Origin: Akkermansia massiliensis
Lineage (GTDB): Bacteria > Verrucomicrobiota > Verrucomicrobiia > Verrucomicrobiales > Akkermansiaceae
Reading direction: 5' to 3'
DNA length: 64,000 nucleotides
Assembly (NCBI RefSeq): GCF_018847375.1
Contig: NZ_CP072036.1
Coordinates: forward strand, 2,914,001 to 2,978,000
Made by a program: the position numbers and the translations under genes. Under the pieces are notes generated by a model, which was not told where the DNA came from, made no database searches, and was given only the letters and a program-made list of their open reading frames with translations. This document shows, piece by piece, positions 48,145 to 56,514 of this stretch (within the stretch, counting starts at the first letter, position 1; every line of letters begins with the position of its first letter).

Positions 48145-49731
48145 ATGAGACAACTACTCTGCCTGCTGTTCATTTCCGCCTTCTGGCTCCCGCTTTCCGC
48201 CCGTGCGGAGGCGGCTCCGCCGGCCGTTCCCTCCATTGCCGTCAGGATGGTGCATCCGGACAGCCTGGAGCTGGACCGGGAAGGAAAACCGGTTCCGGAA
48301 GGATACACGCCTTATGTGTATGAATTCCGCGACCGCCACGGAAAGATGCAGCGGGAACGTCTGTTCCTGAAAGATGAACCGGTCATTACGGAGGCGGAGG
48401 TGGAACGGGCAGGCGTCGATCCGAGCAGACCGGAGCATCTCAACATCACCCTGAACACGCCGGGAGGGAGGGCCATGAAAACGGCTACATCCGCCATGAG
48501 GCTGGGACATGACAGGCTGGCTGTCGTCGTTCAGGGAAAAGTCAATTCGGCCCCGGTGGTTCAGGCCATTATTTCCCGTGCTTTTGAAATTTCCGGACTG
48601 GACGGGGAGAATGAAGCCGCCAACTTGGCGGAACTGCTCAACCACCGGGCCGCCACGGGGAAAACCACCCCTTTCATTCCGCGTGATCTGGCCCTGTACG
48701 CCATCCATCCGGAGAACGCCCGGCTGGTGGAAGAAGGGACGCTTTCCGTACCGGGCTACCGGCTCTGGAGCCGCCCGGGCGCGGAGGAAGAAAAAGACGC
48801 GGAGAAGGAATACCTGTTTCTGGGGAACGCCCCCATCGTCACCGGGGATTACGCCCAGTCCGCACGCCCCAATCTGGATTATCCGGGGCATCTGGACATC
48901 GTTTGGAATGAAGAAGCGTACAGGAACCTGGAACAGGCCTGCGCCGCCCTCCGGCCCGGCAAGGACAGAATGGCCGTGGTCCTGCGCGGCGCCATCCTGT
49001 CTACGCCCGTATTCCATAAAATGCCTTCCCACGCCACCCTCATTCCCGTGCCGGGAGATGACCGCCAGCTGGATGCCCTCTGCGCGGCCATCAATACCCA
49101 GTTTCCGCCGCTCACGGAACAACAGCAGAGGAAGGTGAAAAAGAAGCTGGCCGTTTATCCCGTGCATCCCCGCAGCACGGAGCTGGAACAGCGGTTCCTC
49201 CCGGAACTCCGGCAAGGGAAAACCATTCATCTGAAAAGCGGGTTCCGCTCCATCCCCTACACCCGCCCTGATTTCCCGGAGCCTGTTCCATCCTGGGCCT
49301 TTATCCGGCCGGAATCCCTGATCGGCCCGGAGGATATCCGGTACGCGGCACGGGAGCAGGACGGCACGATTACCTGCCAACTGCTGCCCCGTGCATGGGA
49401 AAAAATGCATGCCTTCATGGACGCAAGCCCTGCGGGAACCGTGGCCGTGGCGATTGTCTTTCAGGGGAAGGTTCACCAGATGTTCAAGATCAGAGACAGC
49501 TTGCTGCAGATGTGGGGAATCCCCGTGATCACATTCATTCAGCCCATTTCCGTCATTTACATCCTCACTCCGGAAGAGGAACGGCGCATGCACCGGGAAT
49601 TCCTGTATCACGTCTTCAGGGATATGCTGTTTTCCGTCAGCCCGTGGTTCTTTAAAAACTGCGTTCCTTTCCGTACGCTGGGCGAACAGAAGCCTTTTTT
49701 AATGATTGATTCGGGCCTGAACCGCCCCTGA
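48145..49731 (+). CDS. Secreted protein with three SecD-P1-like repeats
   Basis: 528 residues with a signal peptide (cleaved near ARA, about 21). Three copies of one domain are seen, each starting with an [IL]xxVHPxSxEL-like strand. Copy 1 has LNITLNTPGGRAM and LAVVVQGKVNSAPVV near 95-130, copy 2 LYAIHPENARL and MAVVLRGAILSTPVF near 190-295, copy 3 LAVYPVHPRSTEL and VAVAIVFQGKVHQMF near 335-450. The xxAIVLDGKVxSAPxI pattern is that of the SecD/SecF P1 head domain. There are no SecD TM helices. The role is unknown. Confidence 0.75.
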   Translation: MRQLLCLLFISAFWLPLSARAEAAPPAVPSIAVRMVHPDSLELDREGKPVPEGYTPYVYEFRDRHGKMQRERLFLKDEPVITEAEVERAGVDPSRPEHLNITLNTPGGRAMKTATSAMRLGHDRLAVVVQGKVNSAPVVQAIISRAFEISGLDGENEAANLAELLNHRAATGKTTPFIPRDLALYAIHPENARLVEEGTLSVPGYRLWSRPGAEEEKDAEKEYLFLGNAPIVTGDYAQSARPNLDYPGHLDIVWNEEAYRNLEQACAALRPGKDRMAVVLRGAILSTPVFHKMPSHATLIPVPGDDRQLDALCAAINTQFPPLTEQQQRKVKKKLAVYPVHPRSTELEQRFLPELRQGKTIHLKSGFRSIPYTRPDFPEPVPSWAFIRPESLIGPEDIRYAAREQDGTITCQLLPRAWEKMHAFMDASPAGTVAVAIVFQGKVHQMFKIRDSLLQMWGIPVITFIQPISVIYILTPEEERRMHREFLYHVFRDMLFSVSPWFFKNCVPFRTLGEQKPFLMIDSGLNRP

Positions 49732-49779
49732 TTTTTTTGCTCGAACCGGGGGCGGCGCTCCGCTATATTGCCTCCCGTT

Positions 49780-51426
49780 ATGGCAACACCGGATTTTCAT
49801 TACCAGGATCCTTTTCCCATTGAAAAGGACGACACCCAGTACCGCCTCATCACGTCCGACTACGTGAGCGTGGGTGACTTTGAAGGACACCCCATGCTGA
49901 AGGTGGAACCGGAGGGCCTGCGCCTGCTGGCCGCGGAAGCCTTCCATGACGTGGCCTTTTTCCTGCGCCCCGCCCACCTGAAGCAGGTGGCCGCCATTCT
50001 GGACGACCCGGAAGCCAGCGCCAATGACAAGAGCGTGGCCCTGACGATGCTCCGCAACGCGGAAGTGGCTTCCGCCGGAATCCTGCCCTTCTGCCAGGAC
50101 ACGGGCACCGCCACCATCGTGGGCAAGAAGGGACAGCAGGTCTGGACCGGCTGCGACGACTGCGAACAGCTTTCCCACGGCGTTTACGACGCCTACACCC
50201 AGAACAACCTGCGCTATTCCCAGACCGTGGCGCTGGACATGTATACGGAGAAGAACACCGGCACCAACCTGCCCGCGCAGATTGACATTGAAGCCGTGGA
50301 AGGCATGAAGTACTCCTTCCTCTTCGTCGCCAAGGGCGGCGGCTCCGCCAACAAGACCTACCTTTACCAGGAAACGAAGGCCCTGCTGAATCCGGCCACG
50401 CTGAAGAAGTTCCTGGTGGAGAAGATGAGCACGCTGGGCACGGCGGCCTGCCCGCCCTACCACATCGCCTTCGTCATCGGCGGCACATCCGCGGAAAAGT
50501 GCCTGAAAACCGTGAAGATGGCTTCCACCAAGTATTACGACAACCTTCCGACCACGGGCAACGAGTACGGACGCGCCTTCCGCGACCTGGAGCTGGAAAA
50601 GGAACTGCATGAGGAAGCCTGCAAGCTGGGCCTGGGCGCCCAGTTCGGCGGCAAGTGGTACGCGCTGGACGTGCGCGTCATCCGCCTGCCCCGCCACGGA
50701 GCCTCCTGCCCGGTGGGCCTGGGCGTCTCCTGCTCCGCGGACCGCAACGCGAAGGCCAAGATCACGCCGGAAGGCATCTTCATTGAACAGCTGGAAACCA
50801 ATCCCGGACAGTACATTCCGGAAGCGCTGCGCATGACCTCCAGCGAGGCCGTCTCCATTGACCTGAACCGCCCGATGAAGGAAGTGCTGGCGGAACTGAG
50901 CAAGTACCCCGTCACCACGCGCCTGAGCCTGAACGGCACCATCATCGTGGCGCGCGACATCGCCCACGCCAAGCTGAAGGAACGCCTGGAGAAGGGTGAA
51001 GGCATGCCCCAGTACATGAAGGACCACCCCGTGTACTACGCCGGTCCGGCCAAGACCCCGGAAGGGTATCCCTCCGGCTCCTTCGGCCCTACCACCGCGG
51101 GGCGCATGGATTCCTACGTGGACCTGTTCCAGGAAAACGGCGGCTCCATGATCATGATCGCCAAGGGCAACCGCAGCCAGCAGGTGACGGACGCCTGCCA
51201 GAAGCACGGCGGCTTTTACCTGGGTTCCATCGGCGGTCCCGCCGCCATCCTGGCCAAGAATAACATCAGGAAGGTGGAACTGCTGGAATACCCGGAACTG
51301 GGCATGGAAGCCATCTGGAAGATTGAGGTGGAGGACTTCCCCGCCTTCATTCTGGTGGACGACAAGGGCAACGATTTCTTCGCGAAGATCCGCGAAGGCT
51401 GGGCCTGCGCCGGCTGCGCCCATTAA
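49780..51426 (+). CDS. fumA: Fumarate hydratase, class I (iron-sulfur)
   Basis: 548 residues, a single-chain class I fumarase with 4Fe-4S cluster. [23 protein letters not shown] is near 105; the second Cys is in [20 protein letters not shown] near 225; the third region is [18 protein letters not shown] near 310. The C-terminal beta domain has [15 protein letters not shown] and [12 protein letters not shown]. Interconverts fumarate and malate; with the malic enzyme it fits a reductive branch of the TCA cycle. The ATG at 49780 is the best start; residues 1-4 in an alternate extension (49768) are not family-like. Confidence 0.96.
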   Translation: MATPDFHYQDPFPIEKDDTQYRLITSDYVSVGDFEGHPMLKVEPEGLRLLAAEAFHDVAFFLRPAHLKQVAAILDDPEASANDKSVALTMLRNAEVASAGILPFCQDTGTATIVGKKGQQVWTGCDDCEQLSHGVYDAYTQNNLRYSQTVALDMYTEKNTGTNLPAQIDIEAVEGMKYSFLFVAKGGGSANKTYLYQETKALLNPATLKKFLVEKMSTLGTAACPPYHIAFVIGGTSAEKCLKTVKMASTKYYDNLPTTGNEYGRAFRDLELEKELHEEACKLGLGAQFGGKWYALDVRVIRLPRHGASCPVGLGVSCSADRNAKAKITPEGIFIEQLETNPGQYIPEALRMTSSEAVSIDLNRPMKEVLAELSKYPVTTRLSLNGTIIVARDIAHAKLKERLEKGEGMPQYMKDHPVYYAGPAKTPEGYPSGSFGPTTAGRMDSYVDLFQENGGSMIMIAKGNRSQQVTDACQKHGGFYLGSIGGPAAILAKNNIRKVELLEYPELGMEAIWKIEVEDFPAFILVDDKGNDFFAKIREGWACAGCAH

Positions 51427-51456
51427 GCCGCCCGGACAGAGCGCCGGATTTTTTCT

Positions 51457-51493
51457 CCCTGTTCCGCCATGCCGCGCGGAACAGGGATTTTTT
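51457..51493 (+). terminator. Intrinsic terminator after fumarase
   Basis: An 11-bp stem CCCTGTTCCGC/GCGGAACAGGG (51457-51467 with 51476-51486) is followed by ATTTTTTAC. Confidence 0.9.
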
Positions 51494-51714
51494 ACGGTCC
51501 TTTACGGGAAAACTCGTTTTATCTCCCCTCCTTTTTCCCTTGAGCTTTTGGGTAGATTCTTCCGAATATCCCCGGCCTGCCGTTTCAAGCATTCATTAAA
51601 TCCGGAAGGAGGAAGAAGCGCAGATATAAACAGGTGGAATCCGCCACCCGTTACAGGGAGAATCTCCAGCCTTTAAAAAACCGTTTGTAAGACATTGCCG
51701 GAAGTTTTTCCCGC

Positions 51715-51820
51715 TTGACTATTTATGGAAATTTTTCATAGTGGCTCCGGTTAGTATCATACAAATCACATTTACCTCTAATAAATCGCCCCGTCCTGCT
51801 GCTACAGGACGGGGCTTTTC
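51715..51820 (+). ncRNA. Candidate small RNA with promoter and terminator
   Basis: TTGACT at 51715-51720, a 16-nt spacer and CATAGT at 51737-51742 form a plausible promoter. A hairpin with arms GCCCCGTCCTG/CAGGACGGGGC (51788-51798 with 51805-51815) and TTTT follows, which would end a transcript of about 70 nt. It would be antisense to the start region of the minus-strand micro-ORF at 51719-51769. Confidence 0.4.
51719..51769 (-). CDS. Micro-ORF of 16 codons
   Basis: GTG start at 51769, ribosome site AGAGG at 51775-51779 (5 nt spacer), encoding MICMILTGATMKNFHK. It is similar in sequence to the micro-ORF at 51822-51881 (shared ILT core). Possible leader or toxin-like peptide; short enough to be chance. 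Confidence 0.3.
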   Translation of the reverse strand: MICMILTGATMKNFHK

Positions 51821-51821
51821 G

Positions 51822-51881
51822 TTAGCTGAACATTACAATGAGTAACTCAATCAGCCTGGTTAGTATGATACAGTCATTCAC
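51822..51881 (-). CDS. Micro-ORF of 19 codons with strong Shine-Dalgarno
   Basis: A long AAAAGGAGGT-type Shine-Dalgarno (51889-51898) stands 8 nt from a GTG at 51881. The peptide is MNDCIILTRLIELLIVMFS, hydrophobic in its C-terminal half. Such a strong ribosome site is unusual here, where most genes lack one. The hairpin at 51788-51815 lies just downstream, so the order is peptide, hairpin, second peptide. Confidence 0.4.
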   Translation of the reverse strand: MNDCIILTRLIELLIVMFS

Positions 51882-52197
51882 ATGGTACACCTCCTTTTCT
51901 TAATCCGGGATCAACCCGGCGCGGAGATTTTACAGAAAAACAATATTATTTCAAGATTTTCAATTTCAGCAAATTTCCCCGTCCCGGAGAGTATTCCTGT
52001 CTTTCCGCGCCATTCTCCCATGCCCGGGGCGGGCGTTTCAGGGAAAGAACGGCAATAGAGCACGTCCATTCCAACAACTCCGGAGATGGCCGCCAGGCTG
52101 GCAGGGCAACGCGGTTCCCCCATTGCAGCAAGCGCCACGGAAAAGCCCCCGTCCACGGGAAGGCCGGAGAACACGCCGGATACACAGTGCGCCCGCT

Positions 52198-52734
52198 TCA
52201 CGCAAGCAGGGAATAAAGCAGCATCAGCGCCAGATTGGCGCCAGCGGCCAGCAGCAGCCTGCCCGGCTTCAAATACCGTGCCTTTCCCAGGAAAACCGTC
52301 AGCACCGTGAAGACGGCATACAGGGATATCCACATCAGGAAGAATTCCGCCAGATTCCTTCCGTTCCCGAGACTGTCCAGGGGCATTTTCCAACCAGAAA
52401 ACAGGAGGGGCAACGCCGGAAGCACGGCATAAACGGCATATACCCAGTTCCTCACCACCGGCCTGAAGACGACTGTCAGCGGGTCCCGGCCAAAGAGGAT
52501 ATTCCTGGAATGGACGCTCTGCACCTTTTCCTTCCGCAGGGCGAAGGGGAGATAGAGGAGGAGAAGCATCGGCAGCAGAACAGGCCAGGCGTACCAGACC
52601 GTGGCCGCCCCCAGCATGAAGACGAAGAAGGCGGTAAAAATGATGGGAATGCCCGCCATGAGCAGGAAAAGGAGGCTTGTCCTGCGATCCGATTTTTCTC
52701 CCATTTTCAGGAAGGACCATGAAAGATAGGCCAT
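52198..52734 (-). CDS. Polytopic membrane protein of unknown function, possibly truncated
   Basis: 178 residues with about five TM helices (near 22-40, 45-62, 95-112, 128-145, 158-176). The frame stops at TGA 52198-52200, but the same frame continues with protein-like codons (LLQWGNRVALPAW, SIAVLSLKRPPRAWENG) down to a stop at 51946-51948. Together this would give about 260 residues. So it may be an interrupted gene, a read-through product or a normal shorter protein. An ATG at 52704 is an alternative start. Confidence 0.65.
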   Translation of the reverse strand: MAYLSWSFLKMGEKSDRRTSLLFLLMAGIPIIFTAFFVFMLGAATVWYAWPVLLPMLLLLYLPFALRKEKVQSVHSRNILFGRDPLTVVFRPVVRNWVYAVYAVLPALPLLFSGWKMPLDSLGNGRNLAEFFLMWISLYAVFTVLTVFLGKARYLKPGRLLLAAGANLALMLLYSLLA

Positions 52735-52907
52735 AGGGCAAGAGTCTGGTTTTCCGAAGGTTGCCAGAAATCACAGCCGCCCGCAAGGAAAAGCCGCCCA
52801 CGGCCGGCAGAATCCGTTACGAACCCCGTTCCGCACACAGAGAACCGGACCGCAGGCAGACTCTGATTGGGATTGCCCCCCGCCCCTTCCCACGCTATCC
52901 TGCCTTC

Positions 52908-53360
52908 ATGGCCTACCGAATCTGCAAATCCATTGAACTGGAAAGCGGGCACCTTCTGTCCAAGCACCCCGGCAACTGCAAATTCCCCCATGGCCATACG
53001 CGTTCCGTGGAGATGGTGTTCCGGGCGGATACGCTGGACGCCAACGACATGGTGGTGGATTTCAAGGCCATCAAGCAGATGATGGGGGATTTTCTACAGC
53101 AGTTTGACCATTCCCTGTGCGTGAATACGGATGACCCCAATTACGCCGCCTTCGTGGCCGCGTACGGGGAGCGCATCATTCCGTTTGACCGGGAGGACCC
53201 CACCAGCGAGGTAATGGCCCGCACCATTTTCAACTTCGCCCGGCATGCGCTGGAAAAGGCCAGGGAAGGTTCCGGCGAATACCCCGTGCGGGACTGCGTC
53301 ACCCTGGAACGCGTGCGCGTGTGGGAGACCAGCAGTTCCTGGGCGGAATACGGAGAATAG
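52908..53360 (+). CDS. queD: QueD-like 6-carboxy-tetrahydropterin synthase / PTPS family
   Basis: 150 residues. The zinc and active site residues are visible: His of ESGHLL near 17, then the family CxxPHGH motif as CKFPHGHTRS near 26-35. The downstream FDHSLCVN is the second conserved block (D-H). In bacteria the product is usually a queuosine intermediate, and the WETSSSWAEY end is typical. The ATG at 52908 fits; the frame is open upstream to 52761 without family similarity. Confidence 0.9.
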   Translation: MAYRICKSIELESGHLLSKHPGNCKFPHGHTRSVEMVFRADTLDANDMVVDFKAIKQMMGDFLQQFDHSLCVNTDDPNYAAFVAAYGERIIPFDREDPTSEVMARTIFNFARHALEKAREGSGEYPVRDCVTLERVRVWETSSSWAEYGE

Positions 53361-53493
53361 AAGCGCGGGCTATTCCTTCCGCCACGCGTTCCGCCGGGAA
53401 TGCCGTTTCAACCGCATTTCACGGTTCTCCTTTCAGGACGGTTACCCGGTTGCCGGGCAATTCCCCCGCATACGGTCTGCGGAGGCTTATCCC

Positions 53494-54252
53494 TTAAAAG
53501 GGGTTGAATGAGATCATGCGCTTCTGCGTCCAGTGCCCGTACGTAGAGGAATACACATCCGTAATTTCACGGGCCCATTCGTCAATGGTGCGCTGGTGGT
53601 GGGCGTATTTTTTAAAATCCTTGGTATCCACGCCCAGCAGGGCGCTGTGGTCTTCCTCGTAGTCCGCAAATTCGGAAACGATGCGTCCGTCCTCATCCCG
53701 CAGGCGTCCCGCCATGGCGATGTGGCCCTTTTTGATGAACCGCTTGACCAGGCCGCCCCCCTTGATGCCGCTCAACGCCGTGACAAAAATGCCGGCTTTG
53801 GCGTTCGTGGGCGTGATGGAGATGATGGCGAGCTCCAGCGTATAGGCCCCCCTGGTTCCCGGAGGCACCATCTCAAAGTGCGGATTTTCCGCAACTTCCT
53901 TTTCCATGCTGGCCGTGACGCTCTTCCGGAAGTATTCCGCCAGACGGTGCAGGGCATCAAATCCTTCCGCGGTATCCGGCCTCACATCCATGTGCACCGT
54001 ATCCACCGGAACGACGGCCATCAGGACTTTTTTGCCGTCCACGCCGTTTACCTTGTCATTCCAGATTTTTTTATCATCAGCATTCCAGTAGGCATCAAAC
54101 GGGATATGGGAGTCGCAATTTTTTACCTGATGAGTCACGAAGCCCGTCCGGGGCACATGCTTGAAGTTATTGGAACAAGCCACTACCGCCATGCCGCCAA
54201 GCAGCACGAGCGCCATCAGGGAAGCGAGGAACAGGAACCGGTGTTTCTTCAT
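53494..54252 (-). CDS. DUF3313-type lipoprotein
   Basis: 252 residues. A lipobox VVAC with hydrophobic stretch ends near 26. The remainder matches DUF3313 in having RTGFVTH... near 35, VPVDTVHMDV and a final DEWARE(I)TDVYSSTYGHW-like helix. Family function is unknown. The start is the ATG at 54252; the extension to 54285 has no support. Confidence 0.8.
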   Translation of the reverse strand: MKKHRFLFLASLMALVLLGGMAVVACSNNFKHVPRTGFVTHQVKNCDSHIPFDAYWNADDKKIWNDKVNGVDGKKVLMAVVPVDTVHMDVRPDTAEGFDALHRLAEYFRKSVTASMEKEVAENPHFEMVPPGTRGAYTLELAIISITPTNAKAGIFVTALSGIKGGGLVKRFIKKGHIAMAGRLRDEDGRIVSEFADYEEDHSALLGVDTKDFKKYAHHQRTIDEWAREITDVYSSTYGHWTQKRMISFNPF

Positions 54253-54634
54253 AAACAGGCAATCAGCTAGAGTCATTTCATACATGACCCGGCATCCGCT
54301 GTCAATAAAACCCAGGAAACAAACCGCTCAAGAGCGGAAACCGGCGCCTTCCTCGTTGAGGCGGCAGGAGAGGGAACGCAGATTTCCGGCATCCCCCCGG
54401 TCAGGAAGAACGGAAACGGAAGGAAATTCCCCTCCCTGCATCCGGAAATATCCCGGCAGGGATGTTGACAAGGGTGGGAACTTTTTATCAGAAGCGCACG
54501 GGAGGAGACAGGGGCCTCCGGCCTGTTTTCCCTGTTACCGTTCGCGAGAACGGAGCCGTCCGGGAATGCCAAAAGGAAAAGGCGCGGCAGGTCCATGAAA
54601 ACCCTTTTAAAGGAACGGCCACCCGGGAGGGGCC
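54253..54634. other. 382-bp intergenic region between the DUF3313 gene and GH20
   Basis: No supported gene. A hairpin CCGCTC/GAGCGG at 54324-54337 is followed on the minus strand by GTTTGTTT and could end the GH20 transcript. The DUF3313 promoter should be at the left end. Confidence 0.4.
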
Positions 54635-56284
54635 TTAATCCTCTTCATCCATGGGACGGTATTTCACGGCCAGTTTTTCCAGAAGCTTCAGAGCCAGGGC
54701 GGCACGGCTGCGGAAGGATTTATAGTCCCGCGGGTCGCAGTCGCTCCAGGCCCGTTCGGCCAGCGCCAGGGCGCGGGGCCACGCCATGTATTCCACCAGC
54801 CCCATGTCGTACAGGTATTCCGTCCAGATATTGGCCTGGAGGCCGCGCACCTTGGAGGCTTCCTCCGGGGACAGCTCCGGCAGTTCATAGCCGTACACCT
54901 GCCTGAGCGGTATGAGGCCCCCGATGGCCTTCGGTTCCGTGGGGGCAGAAGACTGGTAGTAGTCAAAGTAGAAGTGGGAGCACGGGGCCAGGATGACGGG
55001 ATGCCCCTTTCTGACCGCCGCCGCGGCAAAGTCATTGCCGCGCCATGCCATGACGAAGATGTGTTTGTCCGCCTCCAGTTCCCCTGCCTCATCCCAGACG
55101 ATGGCGTCATAACCGTCTTTCCGCACGTAGTCCGCAATTTGCTGCAGGAAGTCCCGGCTCAGGGCCTTGAGATCCGTCTCGTTCAGGTCTTTCAAACGGT
55201 TCTGGCAGTACCTGCATTTTTTCCATGCTTCCGCGGATACCTCGTCATGGCCCAGATGAATGGGGGAGCCGGGCGGGAAGACGGCCTTGAGTTCATCCAC
55301 CACGTCTTTTACGAAGCGGAGCGTTTCCGGACGCCCCATGCAGACGGCGTCCCGGCCTTTTTTCCCTTCCACGGGAAAGTCCACCCCGTCGCAGATCAAG
55401 TCCCCGTAGGCATGCATGGCCGCATAGGAATGGCCGGGAAGGTCTATTTCCGGCACAATGGTAACCTGGCGGCTGCGGGCATAGGCAATGATTTCCCTCA
55501 TCTGCTCCCGGGTGTAAAAACCTCCGTAGGTGGCCTCCGGGTCATGCTCCTGAATGGCCAGCTTCACTTCCTGCCAGTTCCATTCTCCATTGGCCAGCGG
55601 CACGCGCCACGCGCTCATGGAGGTGAGAAGGGGGTATTTCCTGATTTCCATCCGCCAGCCGGGGCCGTCCGTCAGGTGCAGGTGAAGCCGGTTGAGCTTG
55701 AAGAGGGACATGGTGTCAATCATGCGCTTGACCTCCGCCATGGTGAAAAAGTGGCGGGATACGTCCAGCATGATGCCCCGCCATTCAAAACGGGGGACGT
55801 CCCTGATGGAGAAGACGGGCACGGAGAAGCCTTCCCCGGTCCGGTTGGCGTTCAGGACCTGGACCATGCTCTGCCACGCGTAGAAGAGGCCTGCGGGCGC
55901 CCCCGCTTTCAGATGCAGCACACCCCGTCCTTCCCGGCCTCCTTCCAGACGCGCCTCATATCCTTCTCCGGTTCCCGCGGGGTTTCCTTCCACCGAACAC
56001 ACCACGTCCGCCGAATCCCTGTCACGGGTCATGGAGAGGCCGGACAGGACGCCCTGGGCGTTGAGCACATTCAGGATGGCTTCCACTGCGGGAGCATCCT
56101 TTTCAGGAGCATAGACCGCCAGCCGCAGCGGAAGATGCGCCACGGCGGACCGGTCGGACGTGCATGCGGAAGGAGCGGGGAGCAGCACATCCTCCGCCGG
56201 GAGCATTTCCGCCATGCCGGCGTTCAGGAACCCGGCCAGAGCCAGCCACGCCGCCATCCGGTAAAAACGCCCCTTATTCATCAT
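54635..56284 (-). CDS. Secreted beta-N-acetylhexosaminidase, family GH20 (second copy)
   Basis: 549 residues. A signal peptide ends near 26 (MAEM). A GH20b domain (about 40-150) precedes the barrel, where FEWRGIMLDVSRHFF (about 155) and TIVPEIDLPGHSYA are seen. The catalytic pair D347-E348 sits in HLGHDEV, with His in place of the second Gly of the common HLGGDE. The C-terminal end is WPRALALAERAW, as in other family members. It is shorter than and only distantly like the GH20 at 41285, so substrates may differ. Start: two consecutive ATGs, 56284 and 56281. Confidence 0.94.
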   Translation of the reverse strand: MMNKGRFYRMAAWLALAGFLNAGMAEMLPAEDVLLPAPSACTSDRSAVAHLPLRLAVYAPEKDAPAVEAILNVLNAQGVLSGLSMTRDRDSADVVCSVEGNPAGTGEGYEARLEGGREGRGVLHLKAGAPAGLFYAWQSMVQVLNANRTGEGFSVPVFSIRDVPRFEWRGIMLDVSRHFFTMAEVKRMIDTMSLFKLNRLHLHLTDGPGWRMEIRKYPLLTSMSAWRVPLANGEWNWQEVKLAIQEHDPEATYGGFYTREQMREIIAYARSRQVTIVPEIDLPGHSYAAMHAYGDLICDGVDFPVEGKKGRDAVCMGRPETLRFVKDVVDELKAVFPPGSPIHLGHDEVSAEAWKKCRYCQNRLKDLNETDLKALSRDFLQQIADYVRKDGYDAIVWDEAGELEADKHIFVMAWRGNDFAAAAVRKGHPVILAPCSHFYFDYYQSSAPTEPKAIGGLIPLRQVYGYELPELSPEEASKVRGLQANIWTEYLYDMGLVEYMAWPRALALAERAWSDCDPRDYKSFRSRAALALKLLEKLAVKYRPMDEED

Positions 56285-56463
56285 TCCGGGAGTACGGGGA
56301 GCAGCATTCCGTTCTTTCAATAAAAGAGGAGCGCCGCAGGCCCCTGCGGGAACGGAAGATAAAGGCGGGCGGCGGTGAATTCTTTTTCCCAAGAACAGGA
56401 CGTCCTGACGGATGTATTCATTTCAGCCGGCGCAAGGGTTTGCGGCGCTCCCCGCCCTTTCTT

Positions 56464-56493
56464 TAAAAAAGGCGCGGCCATGTTCGCCGCGCC
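56464..56493 (-). terminator. Intrinsic terminator of ffh
   Basis: Stem GGCGCGGC/GCCGCGCC (56471-56478 with 56486-56493) followed on the minus strand by TTTTTTAAAG. Confidence 0.9.
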
Positions 56494-56514
56494 CCGGGTT
56501 AAATCCGTTTCCGC

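Larger units (their letters stand above)
51427..51945. other. 519-bp region with a micro-ORF and antisense RNA candidate
   Basis: Apart from the fumarase terminator, it holds the small elements listed separately at 51715-51898. No gene longer than 30 codons is supported. Confidence 0.5.

Noticed and set aside
51838..51900. 21-codon frame on the plus strand (MSNSISLV...)
   Set aside because: Opposite the stronger minus-strand micro-ORF and has no ribosome site; kept only as a note.
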